A stretch of DNA of 62,483 nt from Limnochordia bacterium (GTDB taxonomy: Bacteria; Bacillota; Limnochordia; Darwinibacteriales; DTU012). The notes beneath the pieces were generated by a model that saw only the letters and a program-made list of their open reading frames with translations, did not search any database and was not told the origin of the DNA. Position numbers and translations under genes: made by a program. The stretch lies in contig SKJB01000060.1 of the NCBI GenBank assembly GCA_007116145.1, forward strand, positions 1 to 62,483, given 5' to 3'. Below are positions 44,201-54,921 of the stretch, piece after piece; the stretch's first letter is position 1; every line of letters begins with the position of its first letter.

Positions 44201-45016
44201 ATGGACGTACAATTAGCTAATCCCTTCATTAGTTCGTTAAATGCAGCAGTTTCTATGTTTTGCGGTGTTCAGATACATAAGGAAAGCACACGATTGACAG
44301 AAAAGCTTGACCTAGCAAAGAATGTACACATTTTTATTGGGGTTACTGGGGATGTTTTTGGCACAGTGATTTTAAGTGCTGACAAAAAGAATGCGATGAG
44401 TATAGCCTCAAAGATGGCTGGTATGGAGTTCACAGAATTTGATGAAATATCCATTAGTGCCCTACAGGAGCTTCTGAATATAACCTCTGGTGGTGCTGTA
44501 ACTAAGCTTTCCGAACTGGGAGTATCGGCAGATATTACGCCACCTACATTTATGACGGCTAGTGACTTAAGTATGAACATGTCTTTCCCTTTGTTTACTA
44601 TAGGAATTTCTATCGGTGACATTGTCTGTGATCTCAATCTCTCTTTAAAGAAAAAGCTTGTCCAATCAATCTTAATTGTTGATGATAGTTCATTTATGCG
44701 TAAAGTGAACAAGGAAATTGTTAGTAGCTATGGTTTTAAGGTCGTTGGTGAGTGTGGTAATGGTAAGGAATGTATGACATTTCTCAAAGACCAAATTCCA
44801 AATATTATTCTCATGGATATTACCATGCCCGAGATGGATGGTCTCGTTACTCTAGAAGCAGTAAAAAAGAATTGGCCACAGATCAAAGTGATTATGGTTA
44901 CCGCTCTAAGTCAGACAGAAAGTGTTCAGCGAGCAATGCGACTCGGTGCTGACGGTTATGTGATAAAGCCCGTTAGCGAAAAAAGCCTCCTATCTTCGCT
45001 GAAAAAACTAAAGTAG
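44201..45016 (+). CDS. CheX-like phosphatase domain fused to a receiver domain
   Basis: 271 residues from ATG 44201, 9 bases after AAAGG; ATG 44192 is possible. Residues 1-150 are CheX-like with the catalytic E-x-x-N helix in 'ALQELLNITSGG'. Residues 155-271 are a receiver domain: the acidic pair in 'LIVDDSSFMR', the phospho-aspartate in 'ILMDITMPEMDG', the threonine in 'IMVTAL' and the lysine in 'YVIKPVSE'. CheX dephosphorylates CheY~P in chemotaxis; fusion to its substrate type suggests a self-resetting or phosphate-sink regulator. No kinase, flagellar or other chemotaxis gene lies nearby, so the partner is elsewhere. Confidence 0.88.
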   Translation: MDVQLANPFISSLNAAVSMFCGVQIHKESTRLTEKLDLAKNVHIFIGVTGDVFGTVILSADKKNAMSIASKMAGMEFTEFDEISISALQELLNITSGGAVTKLSELGVSADITPPTFMTASDLSMNMSFPLFTIGISIGDIVCDLNLSLKKKLVQSILIVDDSSFMRKVNKEIVSSYGFKVVGECGNGKECMTFLKDQIPNIILMDITMPEMDGLVTLEAVKKNWPQIKVIMVTALSQTESVQRAMRLGADGYVIKPVSEKSLLSSLKKLK

Positions 45017-45020
45017 TGCA

Positions 45021-45062
45021 AATAGGATGCTTTGCCCACAGTATGAAGCATCCTATTTTCTT
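45021..45062 (+). terminator. Terminator after the CheX-receiver gene
   Basis: Perfect 12-bp arms (45021-45032 with 45046-45057) with a 13-base loop, followed by TTTTC-TTT. Confidence 0.85.
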
Positions 45063-45743
45063 TAAGTAAAAGAGCAGCATTTTGGCAAAGGTAAGTGAAC
45101 AGTCCGTAGAAACGAATACTATGTTAAGATATCTTCTTCAAGTAAAAAAAGTATTTATGTATAGAGGTATTTATGATTTTATGGTGAATTATTTATTGAG
45201 TAAAATGCTATATGGATGAAGAGTGCCTGGATTGCTGCTGCTTAAACCCTATAGGGTATGTCTCTGTACAGTTAGACAGACAGAGTCTTGCTAACAAAAG
45301 CCTTCTTTAAGCTCAGGTTGATTTATTACAAGATAATGAATTCAATTTTCAAAATCCAAACGCTAGGACTGAAGGTATAGCAATTTGCGGTGGGTCAAAA
45401 ATTGAGAGAACGGAGTGGAGCTAGTGTGGTAGTTGTAGGAGGAAAATTGTGCTTAGTCAACAGAAACCTAACCTACAATAACATCACAGAGAGTCCATAA
45501 ATCGCGCATGAGCGGTACGAAGTTCGCACCAGATTTTCATTCGGGTTTGCGTGTTTTGCAGTACTTCAAAAAGGTGGTGGTTTGTATTTCACAATAGTTA
45601 ACAATACGATTAGGCACAATCCGCGTGATCAAGCTGGCAATTTCCGCAGCAAAATAAGGAGTGATCTTCAAGTGCGGACTATTCCAACTTCTAGATTTAC
45701 ACTTATATTTTGAGTTAAGACTATCATAATAGGAGGTATTATC
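45063..45743 (+). other. Long non-coding interval before the first ABC importer operon
   Basis: No convincing gene was found in about 680 bases. It holds a perfect 12-bp palindrome ACCCTATAGGGT (45246-45257), a CTCTGT/ACAGAG hairpin just after it (about 45262-45284), and an isolated AGGAGG at 45438-45443 followed by a TTG and only 16 further codons. Regulatory sequence for the importer, or a decayed gene, are both possible. Confidence 0.35.
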
Positions 45744-46727
45744 TTGCTAAGATTTATTATTGAACGCTTATTGACAATGATTCCTATACTAATAGTAATT
45801 TCTATCATATCGTTTGCGATTATTCAATTACCTCCCGGAGATTATCTAACAACGTATATCATACAGTTAGAAGCGTCTGGTGATTCGGTTAGCCAGTCCG
45901 AGATCGAAGGGCTCAAACAGCGATATGGTCTAGGACAACCTATGCATGTGCAATACTTCAAATGGATTAGTGGAGTGGTTGTCGGTGACTTCGGGTATTC
46001 GTTCGAGTGGAACCAACCAGTGAACACCTTAATTTGGGAACGGTTGGGTTTAACTCTGGTGGTGTCCATTTCATCGTTATTACTTACTTGGATAGTTGCG
46101 TTTCCGATTGGTGTATATTCAGCGGTGCGGCAACATAGTCCAGGTGATTATATTGCCACGTTTGTTGGGTTCTTGGGGTTATCGATCCCCAACTTTATGT
46201 TAGCTCTCATCTTAATGTATGGCGGATATCGGCTTTTTGGTATGAGTATTGGTGGTTTGTTTTCGCCGGAGTTTGTGGATGCGTCATGGAGTTGGGCTAA
46301 GTTCGTCAACATGTTGTCACATTTATGGATTCCTATGGTAGTGGTAGGGACAGCTGGTACGGCTGGTATGATCCGTATTATGCGTAATAACTTGCTAGAT
46401 GAATTAGGAAAACAATATGTTGTAACAGCTCGTGCAAAAGGACTGTCGACTGTTAAGCTCATTTTTAAGTATCCTTTGCGCTTGGCGCTTATTCCTTTCG
46501 TTAGTACAGTTGGTTGGTTGTTACCCCAGTTAATCTCTGGATCAGCTGTAGTATCGGTAGTACTGAATCTGCCGACAGCAGGTCCCTTATTACTACGAGC
46601 GCTGCTCGGTCAGGATATGTATCTGGCTGGATCGTTCACGTTCTTGTTGGCGACACTAACAGTCATCGGTACATTTATCTCTGATTTACTGCTAGCTGCA
46701 GTAGATCCGCGAATAACGTATGATTGA
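45744..46727 (+). CDS. Oligopeptide-type ABC importer permease (OppB/DppB family), system 1
   Basis: 327 residues with six membrane helices. TTG 45744 is the start; AGGAGG (45732-45737) is ideally placed. The family N-terminus 'LRFIIERLLTMIPILIVIS' and the coupling (EAA) loop 'YVVTARAKGLSTVKLIFKY' are clear. It forms the channel with the OppC-type protein encoded next. First gene of a set ordered permease, permease, ATPase, ATPase, binding protein (45744-52045). Confidence 0.92.
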   Translation: MLRFIIERLLTMIPILIVISIISFAIIQLPPGDYLTTYIIQLEASGDSVSQSEIEGLKQRYGLGQPMHVQYFKWISGVVVGDFGYSFEWNQPVNTLIWERLGLTLVVSISSLLLTWIVAFPIGVYSAVRQHSPGDYIATFVGFLGLSIPNFMLALILMYGGYRLFGMSIGGLFSPEFVDASWSWAKFVNMLSHLWIPMVVVGTAGTAGMIRIMRNNLLDELGKQYVVTARAKGLSTVKLIFKYPLRLALIPFVSTVGWLLPQLISGSAVVSVVLNLPTAGPLLLRALLGQDMYLAGSFTFLLATLTVIGTFISDLLLAAVDPRITYD

Positions 46728-46785
46728 GGAGCAAGGGTAAGACATGATCATTGACAAGCTCTAACCACAAGCAAGGAGGGACCTT

Positions 46786-47961
46786 ATGTTTTTCACACAA
46801 AACCCAGAAGATAATCTCGCAATTAATGATAGACAAAAAGAGCTTCTTGAGGAAGAAGTAGATGAAACAGAAGAACAGTTTTACTATGCGACCCAATGGC
46901 AACTTATGTGGTGGAATTTCCGCAAGCATCGATTGGCTGTAGGTTGTGGAATATTAATTCTTTTCATGTATTTAATGGTATTAGTCCCCGAGTTCATTGC
47001 ACCCTATGAACCTTCGACCCGCAATCGCCGCTATGCGAATGCACCACCTCAAAGGGTACGTCTCGTCAGCGATCAAGGATTTCATTTTCGTCCATTTGTC
47101 TATGATTTGACCCAAGAAATTGATCCAGAGACACTGCAGCGCAACTATGTACTGGATAAGTCGACAATAAAACCGATCCGCTTTTTTGTTCGAGGGGTTG
47201 ACTATAAGCTGTGGGGCCTCATTCCAAGCAATATCCATTTGTTTGGCGTAGACGACGGAATGCTCTTTCTATTTGGTACAGATAGGCTCGGACGAGATAT
47301 GTTCACGCGAGTGATTTATGCGGCCAGGATTTCTATGTCTATTGGTTTGATCGGGGTGTTCCTAAGCTTTGTTCTCGGTCTAACACTCGGTGGGATTTCC
47401 GGGTATCTAGGGGGCAGAGTCGATAACATTATCCAACGGATTATGGAAATCATTCGATCCTTTCCACAGATACCTCTATGGATGGCACTTAGTGCTGCAA
47501 TTCCACCCCATTGGTCTCCGGTGCGTACGTATTTTGCCATTACTGTGATTCTTTCGGTGATCGGATGGACTAATTTAGCACGCCAGGTGCGTAGCAAGAT
47601 TATTTCACTGAAAAACGAGGATTTTGTTGTTGCAGCACAATTATCGGGAACGAGTGAGACGCGGATTGTGACTCGCCATTTAATTCCATCTTTCATGAGT
47701 CATATTATCGCTGTTATCACATTAGCTATTCCCACAATGATTCTAGCGGAAACTTCACTTAGTTTCTTAGGCATTGGTTTACGTCCACCAGTTGTCAGTT
47801 GGGGTGTTTTATTACAACAATCACAGAATTTGTATGCGTTGACCCAAGCTCCCTGGTTAATGATCCCAGGTCTGTTCGTTGTGGTATATGTACTTGCGTT
47901 TAGTTTCTTGGGTGATGGACTACGAGATGCTGCAGATCCGTATGGTGGAATGAAGCGCTAG
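46786..47961 (+). CDS. Oligopeptide-type ABC importer permease (OppC/DppC family), system 1
   Basis: 391 residues; ATG 46786 follows AAGGAGGG. A 40-residue acidic N-terminal tail precedes the first helix. About 110 residues lie outside the membrane before 'FGTDRLGRDMFTRV', which marks the start of the conserved permease domain. The coupling loop is 'EDFVVAAQLSGTSETRIVTRH' (alanine-alanine present). The C-terminus 'GDGLRDAADPYG' is typical of the family. Confidence 0.92.
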   Translation: MFFTQNPEDNLAINDRQKELLEEEVDETEEQFYYATQWQLMWWNFRKHRLAVGCGILILFMYLMVLVPEFIAPYEPSTRNRRYANAPPQRVRLVSDQGFHFRPFVYDLTQEIDPETLQRNYVLDKSTIKPIRFFVRGVDYKLWGLIPSNIHLFGVDDGMLFLFGTDRLGRDMFTRVIYAARISMSIGLIGVFLSFVLGLTLGGISGYLGGRVDNIIQRIMEIIRSFPQIPLWMALSAAIPPHWSPVRTYFAITVILSVIGWTNLARQVRSKIISLKNEDFVVAAQLSGTSETRIVTRHLIPSFMSHIIAVITLAIPTMILAETSLSFLGIGLRPPVVSWGVLLQQSQNLYALTQAPWLMIPGLFVVVYVLAFSFLGDGLRDAADPYGGMKR

Positions 47962-48000
47962 TATGCCTGTATTAAGAAGGATTAAAAAGGTGGTGGCCTG

Positions 48001-49041
48001 GTGAATAAACCAGTAGAAAATAATATTTTAGAGGTTCGGGATTTGGAAGTGAAGTTTTTCTCGGATGAGGGAACTGTGAATGCTGCTAATGGCGTCAATT
48101 TTAAGGTTCCTGCAGGAAAATCCATAGGGATCGTTGGGGAAAGTGGCTGCGGAAAAACGGTTACAGCCTATTCGGTATTGCAGTTATTGCCCTCGACGGG
48201 GAAAATAACCAACGGAACGATAAAGTACCAAGCGAATGATGGCAATGTGATCGATTTAACCAACCTGAAATCGGAGAGTCGGGCAATGCGGCGGATACGC
48301 GGTGGCGAAATCTCTATGATTTTTCAAGAACCGATGACGTCGTTTAGCCCTGTGCATACGATCTGTAACCAGATATCAGAAGCTATTATGCTGCACCAAC
48401 ACTTGTCGAAACAGAAAGCACGCCTACGTGCTATCGAGATGCTAGAACTTGTGGGCATTCCTAATGCCAAAAGAAGGGTAGATGAGTATCCTTTTCAGTT
48501 TAGTGGAGGAATGCGTCAACGTGCTATGATTGCTATGGCTCTTGCTTGTAATCCAAAAATTCTTATTGCTGATGAGCCAACGACTGCGTTGGACGTAACC
48601 ACGCAAGCGCAAGTACTCAAACTTATCCAAGGGATCCAAGACGAGTTAAACCTATCTATGATACTAATTACCCATGATTTAGGTGTGATTGCGCAAATGG
48701 TGGATCATGTGTACATTATGTACCTTGGAAAAGTGGTGGAAAGTGGCAGTGTATATGATATATTTGACAGAGCAAAGCACCCTTACACGCGGGATCTAAT
48801 TCAATCTATCCCCAAGTTACACGGTGCGCGCGGAGAAAGGGTAACTTCCATAGCAGGTACGGTACCTAGCACTTACAAACTACCCAAGGGTTGTGCCTTC
48901 CATGCTCGGTGTAGCGATATGTTCGGTAATATTTGCCGAACAGAGACTCCGCTACCCATTGAGGTGGGCAGCGATCATTATGTTAGTTGCTTTCTACACT
49001 CGAGAGAGGAGGGGAAGAATAATGCCAGAGATGCCAGATAA
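48001..49041 (+). CDS. Oligopeptide-type ABC importer ATPase (OppD/DppD family), system 1
   Basis: 346 residues, GTG start after AAGGTGG. Walker A 'GESGCGKT', ABC signature 'FSGGMRQR' and Walker B '[12 protein letters not shown]' are intact. The C-terminal oligopeptide domain contains the usual cysteine set ('[11 protein letters not shown]' and later cysteines). It overlaps the next ATPase gene by 20 bases. Confidence 0.93.
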   Translation: MNKPVENNILEVRDLEVKFFSDEGTVNAANGVNFKVPAGKSIGIVGESGCGKTVTAYSVLQLLPSTGKITNGTIKYQANDGNVIDLTNLKSESRAMRRIRGGEISMIFQEPMTSFSPVHTICNQISEAIMLHQHLSKQKARLRAIEMLELVGIPNAKRRVDEYPFQFSGGMRQRAMIAMALACNPKILIADEPTTALDVTTQAQVLKLIQGIQDELNLSMILITHDLGVIAQMVDHVYIMYLGKVVESGSVYDIFDRAKHPYTRDLIQSIPKLHGARGERVTSIAGTVPSTYKLPKGCAFHARCSDMFGNICRTETPLPIEVGSDHYVSCFLHSREEGKNNARDAR

Positions 49042-50047
49042 TGTAATTCTTTCAGTGAAAAATTTAAAAAAGCACTTTCCTATACGAAAAGGCTTTTTAC
49101 GCCGCTCAAGTGGAGCGGTGAAAGCAGTTAATGGTGTAGACTTTTTTATTCCTTCGGGAGAAACCCTTGGTCTTGTGGGTGAAAGCGGTTGTGGAAAAAC
49201 AACGCTAGGCCGAGTGATTGTGCGGGCTCTCGAACCAACCGCTGGTCAGATTTTGTTTCGCACAAGTCAGGGTGTGATCGACTTAGCGGGATTAGGGAAG
49301 TCAGAACTAAAGAATGTTCGTTCGCATATTCAGATGATTTTTCAAGATCCTTACTCTTCGTTAAATCAGCGTATGACTATTCTCGACATTATCTCCGAAC
49401 CTTTGATAAACTTTGGGCATACCCGTAAAGAGTGTGAAGAGCGAGTAAGTGAACTATTGGACATGGTTGGTCTCAACCCTCGCTATATGCAGCGCTATCC
49501 GCATAGTTTTAGTGGCGGTCAACGGCAACGAATTGGAATTGCCAGAGCGCTAGCGTTAAATCCTTCTTTAGTTGTGGCTGACGAACCGGTATCTGCTTTG
49601 GATGTATCTGTACAAGCACAGGTGCTCAATCTATTAATGGATCTACAGAAACAAATGCAACTGACATATCTATTTATCTCCCATGATCTAAGTGTTGTAC
49701 GCTATATCTGTGATCGAGTGGCGGTGATGTATGTCGGTTATATAGTTGAAATGGCGGGAACTGATCAGTTGTATAGTAAACCTAGGCATCCCTATACAAG
49801 CACTCTGCTATCAGCAGTGCCAGAAGCTAGCCCGCACATTCCCTGGAATTATTCGGTCTTATCTGGTGAAGTGGCGGATCCAGCGGCAGATCGCCAAGGG
49901 TGTGCTTTCGCTCCGCGGTGTCAGTATGCGAGCGACATCTGTAGTCAGGAGATACCGTCATTACACGATGTAAGCTTACCTGGAGAAGACGGCCATTATG
50001 TAGCTTGTCACTTTGCCGACAAGATTGAACTTGAGGGTGTTAGCTGA
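49022..50047 (+). CDS. Oligopeptide-type ABC importer ATPase (OppF/DppF family), system 1
   Basis: 341 residues. ATG 49022 is chosen because AGGAGGGG (49006-49013) precedes it and the domain begins right after ('[16 protein letters not shown]'); the frame extends upstream but that part is inside the previous gene. Walker A 'GESGCGKT', signature 'FSGGQRQR', Walker B '[12 protein letters not shown]'. Cysteine-containing C-terminal domain ('[15 protein letters not shown]'). Confidence 0.93.
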   Translation: MPEMPDNVILSVKNLKKHFPIRKGFLRRSSGAVKAVNGVDFFIPSGETLGLVGESGCGKTTLGRVIVRALEPTAGQILFRTSQGVIDLAGLGKSELKNVRSHIQMIFQDPYSSLNQRMTILDIISEPLINFGHTRKECEERVSELLDMVGLNPRYMQRYPHSFSGGQRQRIGIARALALNPSLVVADEPVSALDVSVQAQVLNLLMDLQKQMQLTYLFISHDLSVVRYICDRVAVMYVGYIVEMAGTDQLYSKPRHPYTSTLLSAVPEASPHIPWNYSVLSGEVADPAADRQGCAFAPRCQYASDICSQEIPSLHDVSLPGEDGHYVACHFADKIELEGVS

Positions 50048-50152
50048 GGGAGATGGGTTACAGATAAGGAGGTGGTGCACCGGATTATTTAAAGAATCAT
50101 AATTGGAAAGGTCGTTTGCCGCACGGAAAAAAATGAATTGGGAGGACTAAAT

Positions 50153-52045
50153 ATGAAGACACGACGTGTAGTTTCTGTACTAGCGCTTTCTGTCTTGTTA
50201 ATTGCATCAATGAGTCTAGTAGCGTTTGGGGAGTACAATGAGTCACCGGTACTACAAGAGCTTGTTAAGAGTGGTCAGTTGCCACCTGTTGCTGAGCGCT
50301 TGCCGAAAGAACCTGCAGTAATAGAACCAATCGATGAAATTGGACAGTACGGAGGGACTTGGGAAAGAGCTTGGACGGGTCCTTCTGACCGAAGTGGGCT
50401 AGATAGATTAACATCAAGCACCATAATTGAGTGCACCCTTGATGGACAAGATGTACAACCGTCCTTAGCAAAGGGATGGGATATTTGTGACGAGGCTAAA
50501 GTATTTACCTACTATTTGCGAGAAGGATTGCGCTGGTCCGATGGCGCACCCTTTACAGCAGACGACATTATGTTCTGGTATTATGATGTTGCGCTTAATG
50601 ATCAGTTATCACCAGGACGACTGGGTTGGGCAGCAGTTCAAGGCGAACAGGGTACGTTAGAGAAAATTGATGATTACACCGTACGTTTCGTCTTTGCGCA
50701 TCCGAATCCGATTTTCCCTCAGAGATTAGCTTGGGGTAACGAGCAATACATGCCAAAACACTATCTCAAACAGTTCCATATGGATTACGGGGATGCTGCC
50801 CAGATAGAAGAAATGGCCCGCTTAGCAGGCTTTGATAATTGGCAAAATGCATTCCATGCAAAGGCGGATTGGTTAGTGAACTTAGAACTGCCGTCAATGC
50901 GACCTTGGATCCCTGTTACCTCAGCTACAGAGAGTAGACACCGTATGGTGCGTAACCCATATTTCTGGAAAGTGGATCCAGAGGGCAATCAACTTCCCTA
51001 CATTGATGAAGTTGTGCATACCTTGGCTGAGAGTGCCGAAGTCATTAACTTGATGGGTCTCGCCGGTGATTTGGATATGCAAGTGCGCCATATGTCCTTG
51101 GTTAACTACCCATCATTTATGGCTAATCGAGAACGGGGCGGTTATCGAGTAGTTACCTGGAGGCCTGCTTTGGCTGCTGATCCAGGTATCACCTTGAATT
51201 TAACCCATCGTGACGAAGGTTTAAGAGAGATAATTAACAATGTAATGTTCCGCAGAGCATTATCAGTAGCGATAGACCGAGAAGAAATCAATGAGTTAAT
51301 GTTTTACGGATTAGGAGTGCCTCGTGCGGCTACCGTTCCTTCTTCGTCTCCGCATTTTGTACCCGAGTTTGAGCAAATGTATGCCCAGTTTGATCGGGAT
51401 CAAGCGAACGCGTGGTTAGACGAGGCTGGTCTCGCTAAGCGAGATAGCGAAGGTTTCCGCTTGCGTCCAGATGGTAAACGTCTAGAGATCACCATCGATA
51501 CCATCTCCTACGTTGGTCCTTGGATTGAAGTAGGCGAACTCGTTGCTGAGTATTGGAACGAAGTTGGAGTGAGAACCCAGTTACGAGTTCTCGAAAGATC
51601 ACTATTTTTTGCTCGTGTAAATGCCAATGAAATCGATGCAAGCGCTTGGTCGATTGACTGGAGCCTACATCTGTTGGTTACACCTCGCCGTTATGTGCCT
51701 CAAAGTCCGAATGGTTCCCGTTTTGCTCCTGCAATAGGAACTTGGTTAGCGACTGGTGGCACTAGTGGTGAACCACCTTGGGGTGATTTAGAGAAAGTGC
51801 TTGATCTCTACGAAGAGGCCATTGTAACCGCCGATGCAATCAAACGAGAGAGTTTGGTGCGCGAAATTCTGCGTATTAACGCTGAGAACGTGTGGACTAT
51901 TGGTACGGTCGGTGAAACGCCGTCTACGCTCGGAATTGGAATTGTCAAGGATTACTTTAAAAATGTACCCAATGATGCAGTTAGCGAGGGGATCCTGAGC
52001 ACCCCTGCAAATACCCAACCCGCTCAATACTATATGATACCGTAG
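50153..52045 (+). CDS. ABC solute-binding protein, family 5 (peptide/oligosaccharide type), system 1
   Basis: 630 residues; ATG 50153 follows GGGAGG by 8 bases. The signal peptide 'SVLLIASMSLVAFGEYN' has no lipobox cysteine. Family 5 features include 'YGGTWERAWTG', 'REGLRWSDGAPFTADDIMFW' and 'RRALSVAIDREEINELMF'. The length is above that of most peptide binders and matches members that carry plant-type oligosaccharides, so the ligand may be a sugar oligomer. It lies 105 bases after the last ATPase gene of the set. Confidence 0.9.
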   Translation: MKTRRVVSVLALSVLLIASMSLVAFGEYNESPVLQELVKSGQLPPVAERLPKEPAVIEPIDEIGQYGGTWERAWTGPSDRSGLDRLTSSTIIECTLDGQDVQPSLAKGWDICDEAKVFTYYLREGLRWSDGAPFTADDIMFWYYDVALNDQLSPGRLGWAAVQGEQGTLEKIDDYTVRFVFAHPNPIFPQRLAWGNEQYMPKHYLKQFHMDYGDAAQIEEMARLAGFDNWQNAFHAKADWLVNLELPSMRPWIPVTSATESRHRMVRNPYFWKVDPEGNQLPYIDEVVHTLAESAEVINLMGLAGDLDMQVRHMSLVNYPSFMANRERGGYRVVTWRPALAADPGITLNLTHRDEGLREIINNVMFRRALSVAIDREEINELMFYGLGVPRAATVPSSSPHFVPEFEQMYAQFDRDQANAWLDEAGLAKRDSEGFRLRPDGKRLEITIDTISYVGPWIEVGELVAEYWNEVGVRTQLRVLERSLFFARVNANEIDASAWSIDWSLHLLVTPRRYVPQSPNGSRFAPAIGTWLATGGTSGEPPWGDLEKVLDLYEEAIVTADAIKRESLVREILRINAENVWTIGTVGETPSTLGIGIVKDYFKNVPNDAVSEGILSTPANTQPAQYYMIP

Positions 52046-52052
52046 TACGCAT

Positions 52053-52085
52053 AAAGAACTTGGGGTTATACCCCAGGTTCTTTTT
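52053..52085 (+). terminator. Terminator closing ABC importer operon 1
   Basis: A 13-base stem (52053-52065 with 52071-52083) with one U-G pair and a TTATA loop, continuing into a T-run. The remaining 52086-52424 has no gene; it should contain the promoter of the second importer set. Confidence 0.9.
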
Positions 52086-52424
52086 AATTAGCAGATCATC
52101 TAAAAGGATAAATATTTTCAAGGTCAGAATATTGACTAACCACGGTACTTTGTTGCGCTGAGAGCGGGCTTTCGCTGATTTTTTATGGGGATGCAAAGTG
52201 AAGCGATTCATTTTTTGCAATTTATTGCGATTTCTGTCTGATAATAAAGAGGAAATCCGCGAGAAGTGGCGAAATTTATATACCAAACCAGATCGTTTGT
52301 ACACATAATACCAGACTTGGGGGTGAGAGTGGATACGATACGTTAAGGAGTATATCTTTACATTTTTACTGTTGAATGTGCTGTGAGGGTGATAAGGATG
52401 AAAATCTTATAAGGTGGTGCAACT

Positions 52425-54887
52425 ATGTTAAAAAGTAAAACTTTACTTGTGTTTTTAGCTGTAGTGCTAGTTGTTGCTGTGCCGTTAACAAGCTTTGCGC
52501 AAGAACGTATGGGTGCTTGGGTTGACGATGTTGTCTTAGTCCAAGAAAGTGATCCATCTACTGTGATCATGAAGCTATTAGCAGGGGAAATTGATTCTCA
52601 TGCAACAAGTATGGCAGATCCAGCTGCGTGGGAACAAATTCAACAATCACCGATTTTAGATTACTCCATAGTTTACGGTGGTTCACGGGAACTCACATTT
52701 AACCCAGTGGGTCCAGTGTTTCCGACTACTGATAAGCTAAATCCGTTTAATGTTCCACGGATTCGCGAAGCGATGAATTGGATGATAGACCGTCAGTATA
52801 TTGTTGATGAAATCATGAACGGATTTGCTATTCCTGGTGTCGTACCAGTGCCCGCAAATCACATAGATTATTCTAGACATGCTAGTGTAATTCGAGAGCT
52901 TGAGCTCGAGTATGCATACAACCCAGAACAGGGTAGTGCTGTGGTGCAGGAAGAGATGGTAAAGCTCGGTGCCACTTTGGTTAATGGAAAATGGCATTAT
53001 AACAATGAACCAGTTGTCCTAATCGGAGTTATCCGTAATGATGACGAGCGTTTAGAGATGGGAGATTATTTCTCGAACATTCTTGAGGATTTAGGCTTTA
53101 CAGTTGATCGTCAATACAAGAACATGAGTGAAGCAAATCCTATTTGGATCTTTGGTGATCCTGCAGATGGAGCTTGGCATTTCTATACAGGCGGTTGGGG
53201 TTCTAGTGTAATTAACCGTGATTCTAGTGTGCGACCAGAGCAAATGTATACCACAAGATTGATGTCGTTCTCGCCACTATGGTTAGCATACACTCCAGAT
53301 CCACGGTTAGATGAATTAGCACAACGACTCTATAATAATGATTACCAAGATATGGCAGAGCGTGCTCAACTATGGGAAGAACTACTGCCATTGACATTAC
53401 AGGATTCTGTGAGAATTTGGGTTACTGATAGTTTAGAGTATATACCAAGAAGGACAGAGATGCAGGTAGTATCAGACTTAGCTGCTGGTATTGGCGGTTC
53501 ACAGCTATGGCCATATACCCTCCGTAGAATCGGTGAAGTAGGTGGTTCGGTCACACTTGGTTTACAACAACTTCTTGATGGTCCTTGGAATCCAGTCGGT
53601 GGAAGTAATTCCGTATATGACCAAGCTGCTATACGCGGAACTGCTGACCGAGGAATTATGTATGATCCATATACTGGGCTAGTACACCCACAGCGCATTG
53701 AACGAGCAGAACTGTATGCAACAAAAGGATTACCAATTTCTAAGAGTCATGATTGGATAACTTTGGAGTTTGTAGATTCAATTAACGTTCCAGGTGATGC
53801 TTGGGCAGAATGGGATGCAGCAGAACAGAGATTCATTACAGTTGCTGAAAAGTATCCTGAAGGAGTCACATCTTGGACAAAATCTGTTGTTTATTATCCA
53901 GAAGAATTGTTTGAAACAACTTGGCACGACGGTAGTCAATTTTCTATCGCAGACATTCTTTTGTTTATGATTCTTGGTAGTTTCGATAGAGCGCAAGAAG
54001 CGAGTAGTATCTACGATGCAAGTGCAATTTCTGCTTATAACTCACTTATGAGTTATTTTAAAGGAGTGAGAATTGTATCGGAGAATCCATTAGTTATAGA
54101 GACGTATGTAGATTCCTATGCATTAGATGCTGAATTAGCAGTAAATTCCTGGTATCCGGTAGGTAACCTTGGAACAGGTCCTTGGCATACACTTGGATTA
54201 GGTATTCGAGCTGAGGCCGCTAAAGAGGTTGCTTTTAGTAGAGCCAAGGCTACGGAAATTGACTCTGAATATCTTGGTATGGCGTATGGACCAACCGTAT
54301 CCATCCTCGCGAAGCATCTTGGCGAAGCAGCTGCTACAGGTTTTATCCCGTATGAGAAGTTTTTAAGTCAATACATCAGTGCAGAGGAAATTGCTTCAAG
54401 ATGGAGTAATTTGCAGGCTTGGTATGGTAGTAAGGGTCACTTCTGGGTAGCTTCAGGGCCGCTGTATCTAGAAAGAGCATATCCTGTTGAGAAGCAGATT
54501 CACTTACGCCGTTACGAGAACTATATTGATCCTGCAGCGAAATGGGATAGATTTGGTGTTCCTATGTTTGCTGAGGCTGAGATTGAAGGTTCTACACGTG
54601 TTTCCATAGGTGCTGCGGCTGAATATGATGTAGTGATTACATTTAACGATCAGCCCTATCTAGTTAGTGATATGGACGTGGTTCGTTACCTTGTTATTAG
54701 TAGTACAGGTGAAATTGTTGTTGGTGGTGAAGCAACACCTGAAGAAGATGGGTTATGGACGATCACATTGTCTGCAGACGATACAAGTAAGTTAAATGTG
54801 GGTGCTAGTACCATTGAAGTTATTGTAACTCCAAAAGCAATAGCCATACCGACATTCGTGTCTATGCAGGTGATTGCAACTAGATAG
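52425..54887 (+). CDS. Large ABC solute-binding protein, family 5, with an Ig-like C-terminal extension, system 2
   Basis: 820 residues, some 200 more than usual for the family. ATG 52425 follows AAGGTGGTG. The signal peptide ends 'VPLTSFAQER' with no cysteine. The binding-protein core includes 'VPRIREAMNWMIDRQYIVDE', and a second lobe region ends with 'ASGPLYLERAYPVEKQIHLR'. The canonical N-terminal 'YGG...' part looks shortened: the chain opens with 'DVVLVQESDPSTVIMKLLAG'. Residues about 715-820 form an extra beta-rich, Ig-like domain. It starts the second importer set, and a hairpin separates it from the permeases. Confidence 0.85.
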   Translation: MLKSKTLLVFLAVVLVVAVPLTSFAQERMGAWVDDVVLVQESDPSTVIMKLLAGEIDSHATSMADPAAWEQIQQSPILDYSIVYGGSRELTFNPVGPVFPTTDKLNPFNVPRIREAMNWMIDRQYIVDEIMNGFAIPGVVPVPANHIDYSRHASVIRELELEYAYNPEQGSAVVQEEMVKLGATLVNGKWHYNNEPVVLIGVIRNDDERLEMGDYFSNILEDLGFTVDRQYKNMSEANPIWIFGDPADGAWHFYTGGWGSSVINRDSSVRPEQMYTTRLMSFSPLWLAYTPDPRLDELAQRLYNNDYQDMAERAQLWEELLPLTLQDSVRIWVTDSLEYIPRRTEMQVVSDLAAGIGGSQLWPYTLRRIGEVGGSVTLGLQQLLDGPWNPVGGSNSVYDQAAIRGTADRGIMYDPYTGLVHPQRIERAELYATKGLPISKSHDWITLEFVDSINVPGDAWAEWDAAEQRFITVAEKYPEGVTSWTKSVVYYPEELFETTWHDGSQFSIADILLFMILGSFDRAQEASSIYDASAISAYNSLMSYFKGVRIVSENPLVIETYVDSYALDAELAVNSWYPVGNLGTGPWHTLGLGIRAEAAKEVAFSRAKATEIDSEYLGMAYGPTVSILAKHLGEAAATGFIPYEKFLSQYISAEEIASRWSNLQAWYGSKGHFWVASGPLYLERAYPVEKQIHLRRYENYIDPAAKWDRFGVPMFAEAEIEGSTRVSIGAAAEYDVVITFNDQPYLVSDMDVVRYLVISSTGEIVVGGEATPEEDGLWTITLSADDTSKLNVGASTIEVIVTPKAIAIPTFVSMQVIATR

Positions 54888-54921
54888 TATTTCATATACT
54901 ACTAATCGCTAATCAAGCTTG

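Noticed and set aside
45438-45499. AGGAGG followed by TTG and a 17-codon frame
   Set aside because: Too short and without recognisable features; may be a remnant but cannot be supported as a gene.
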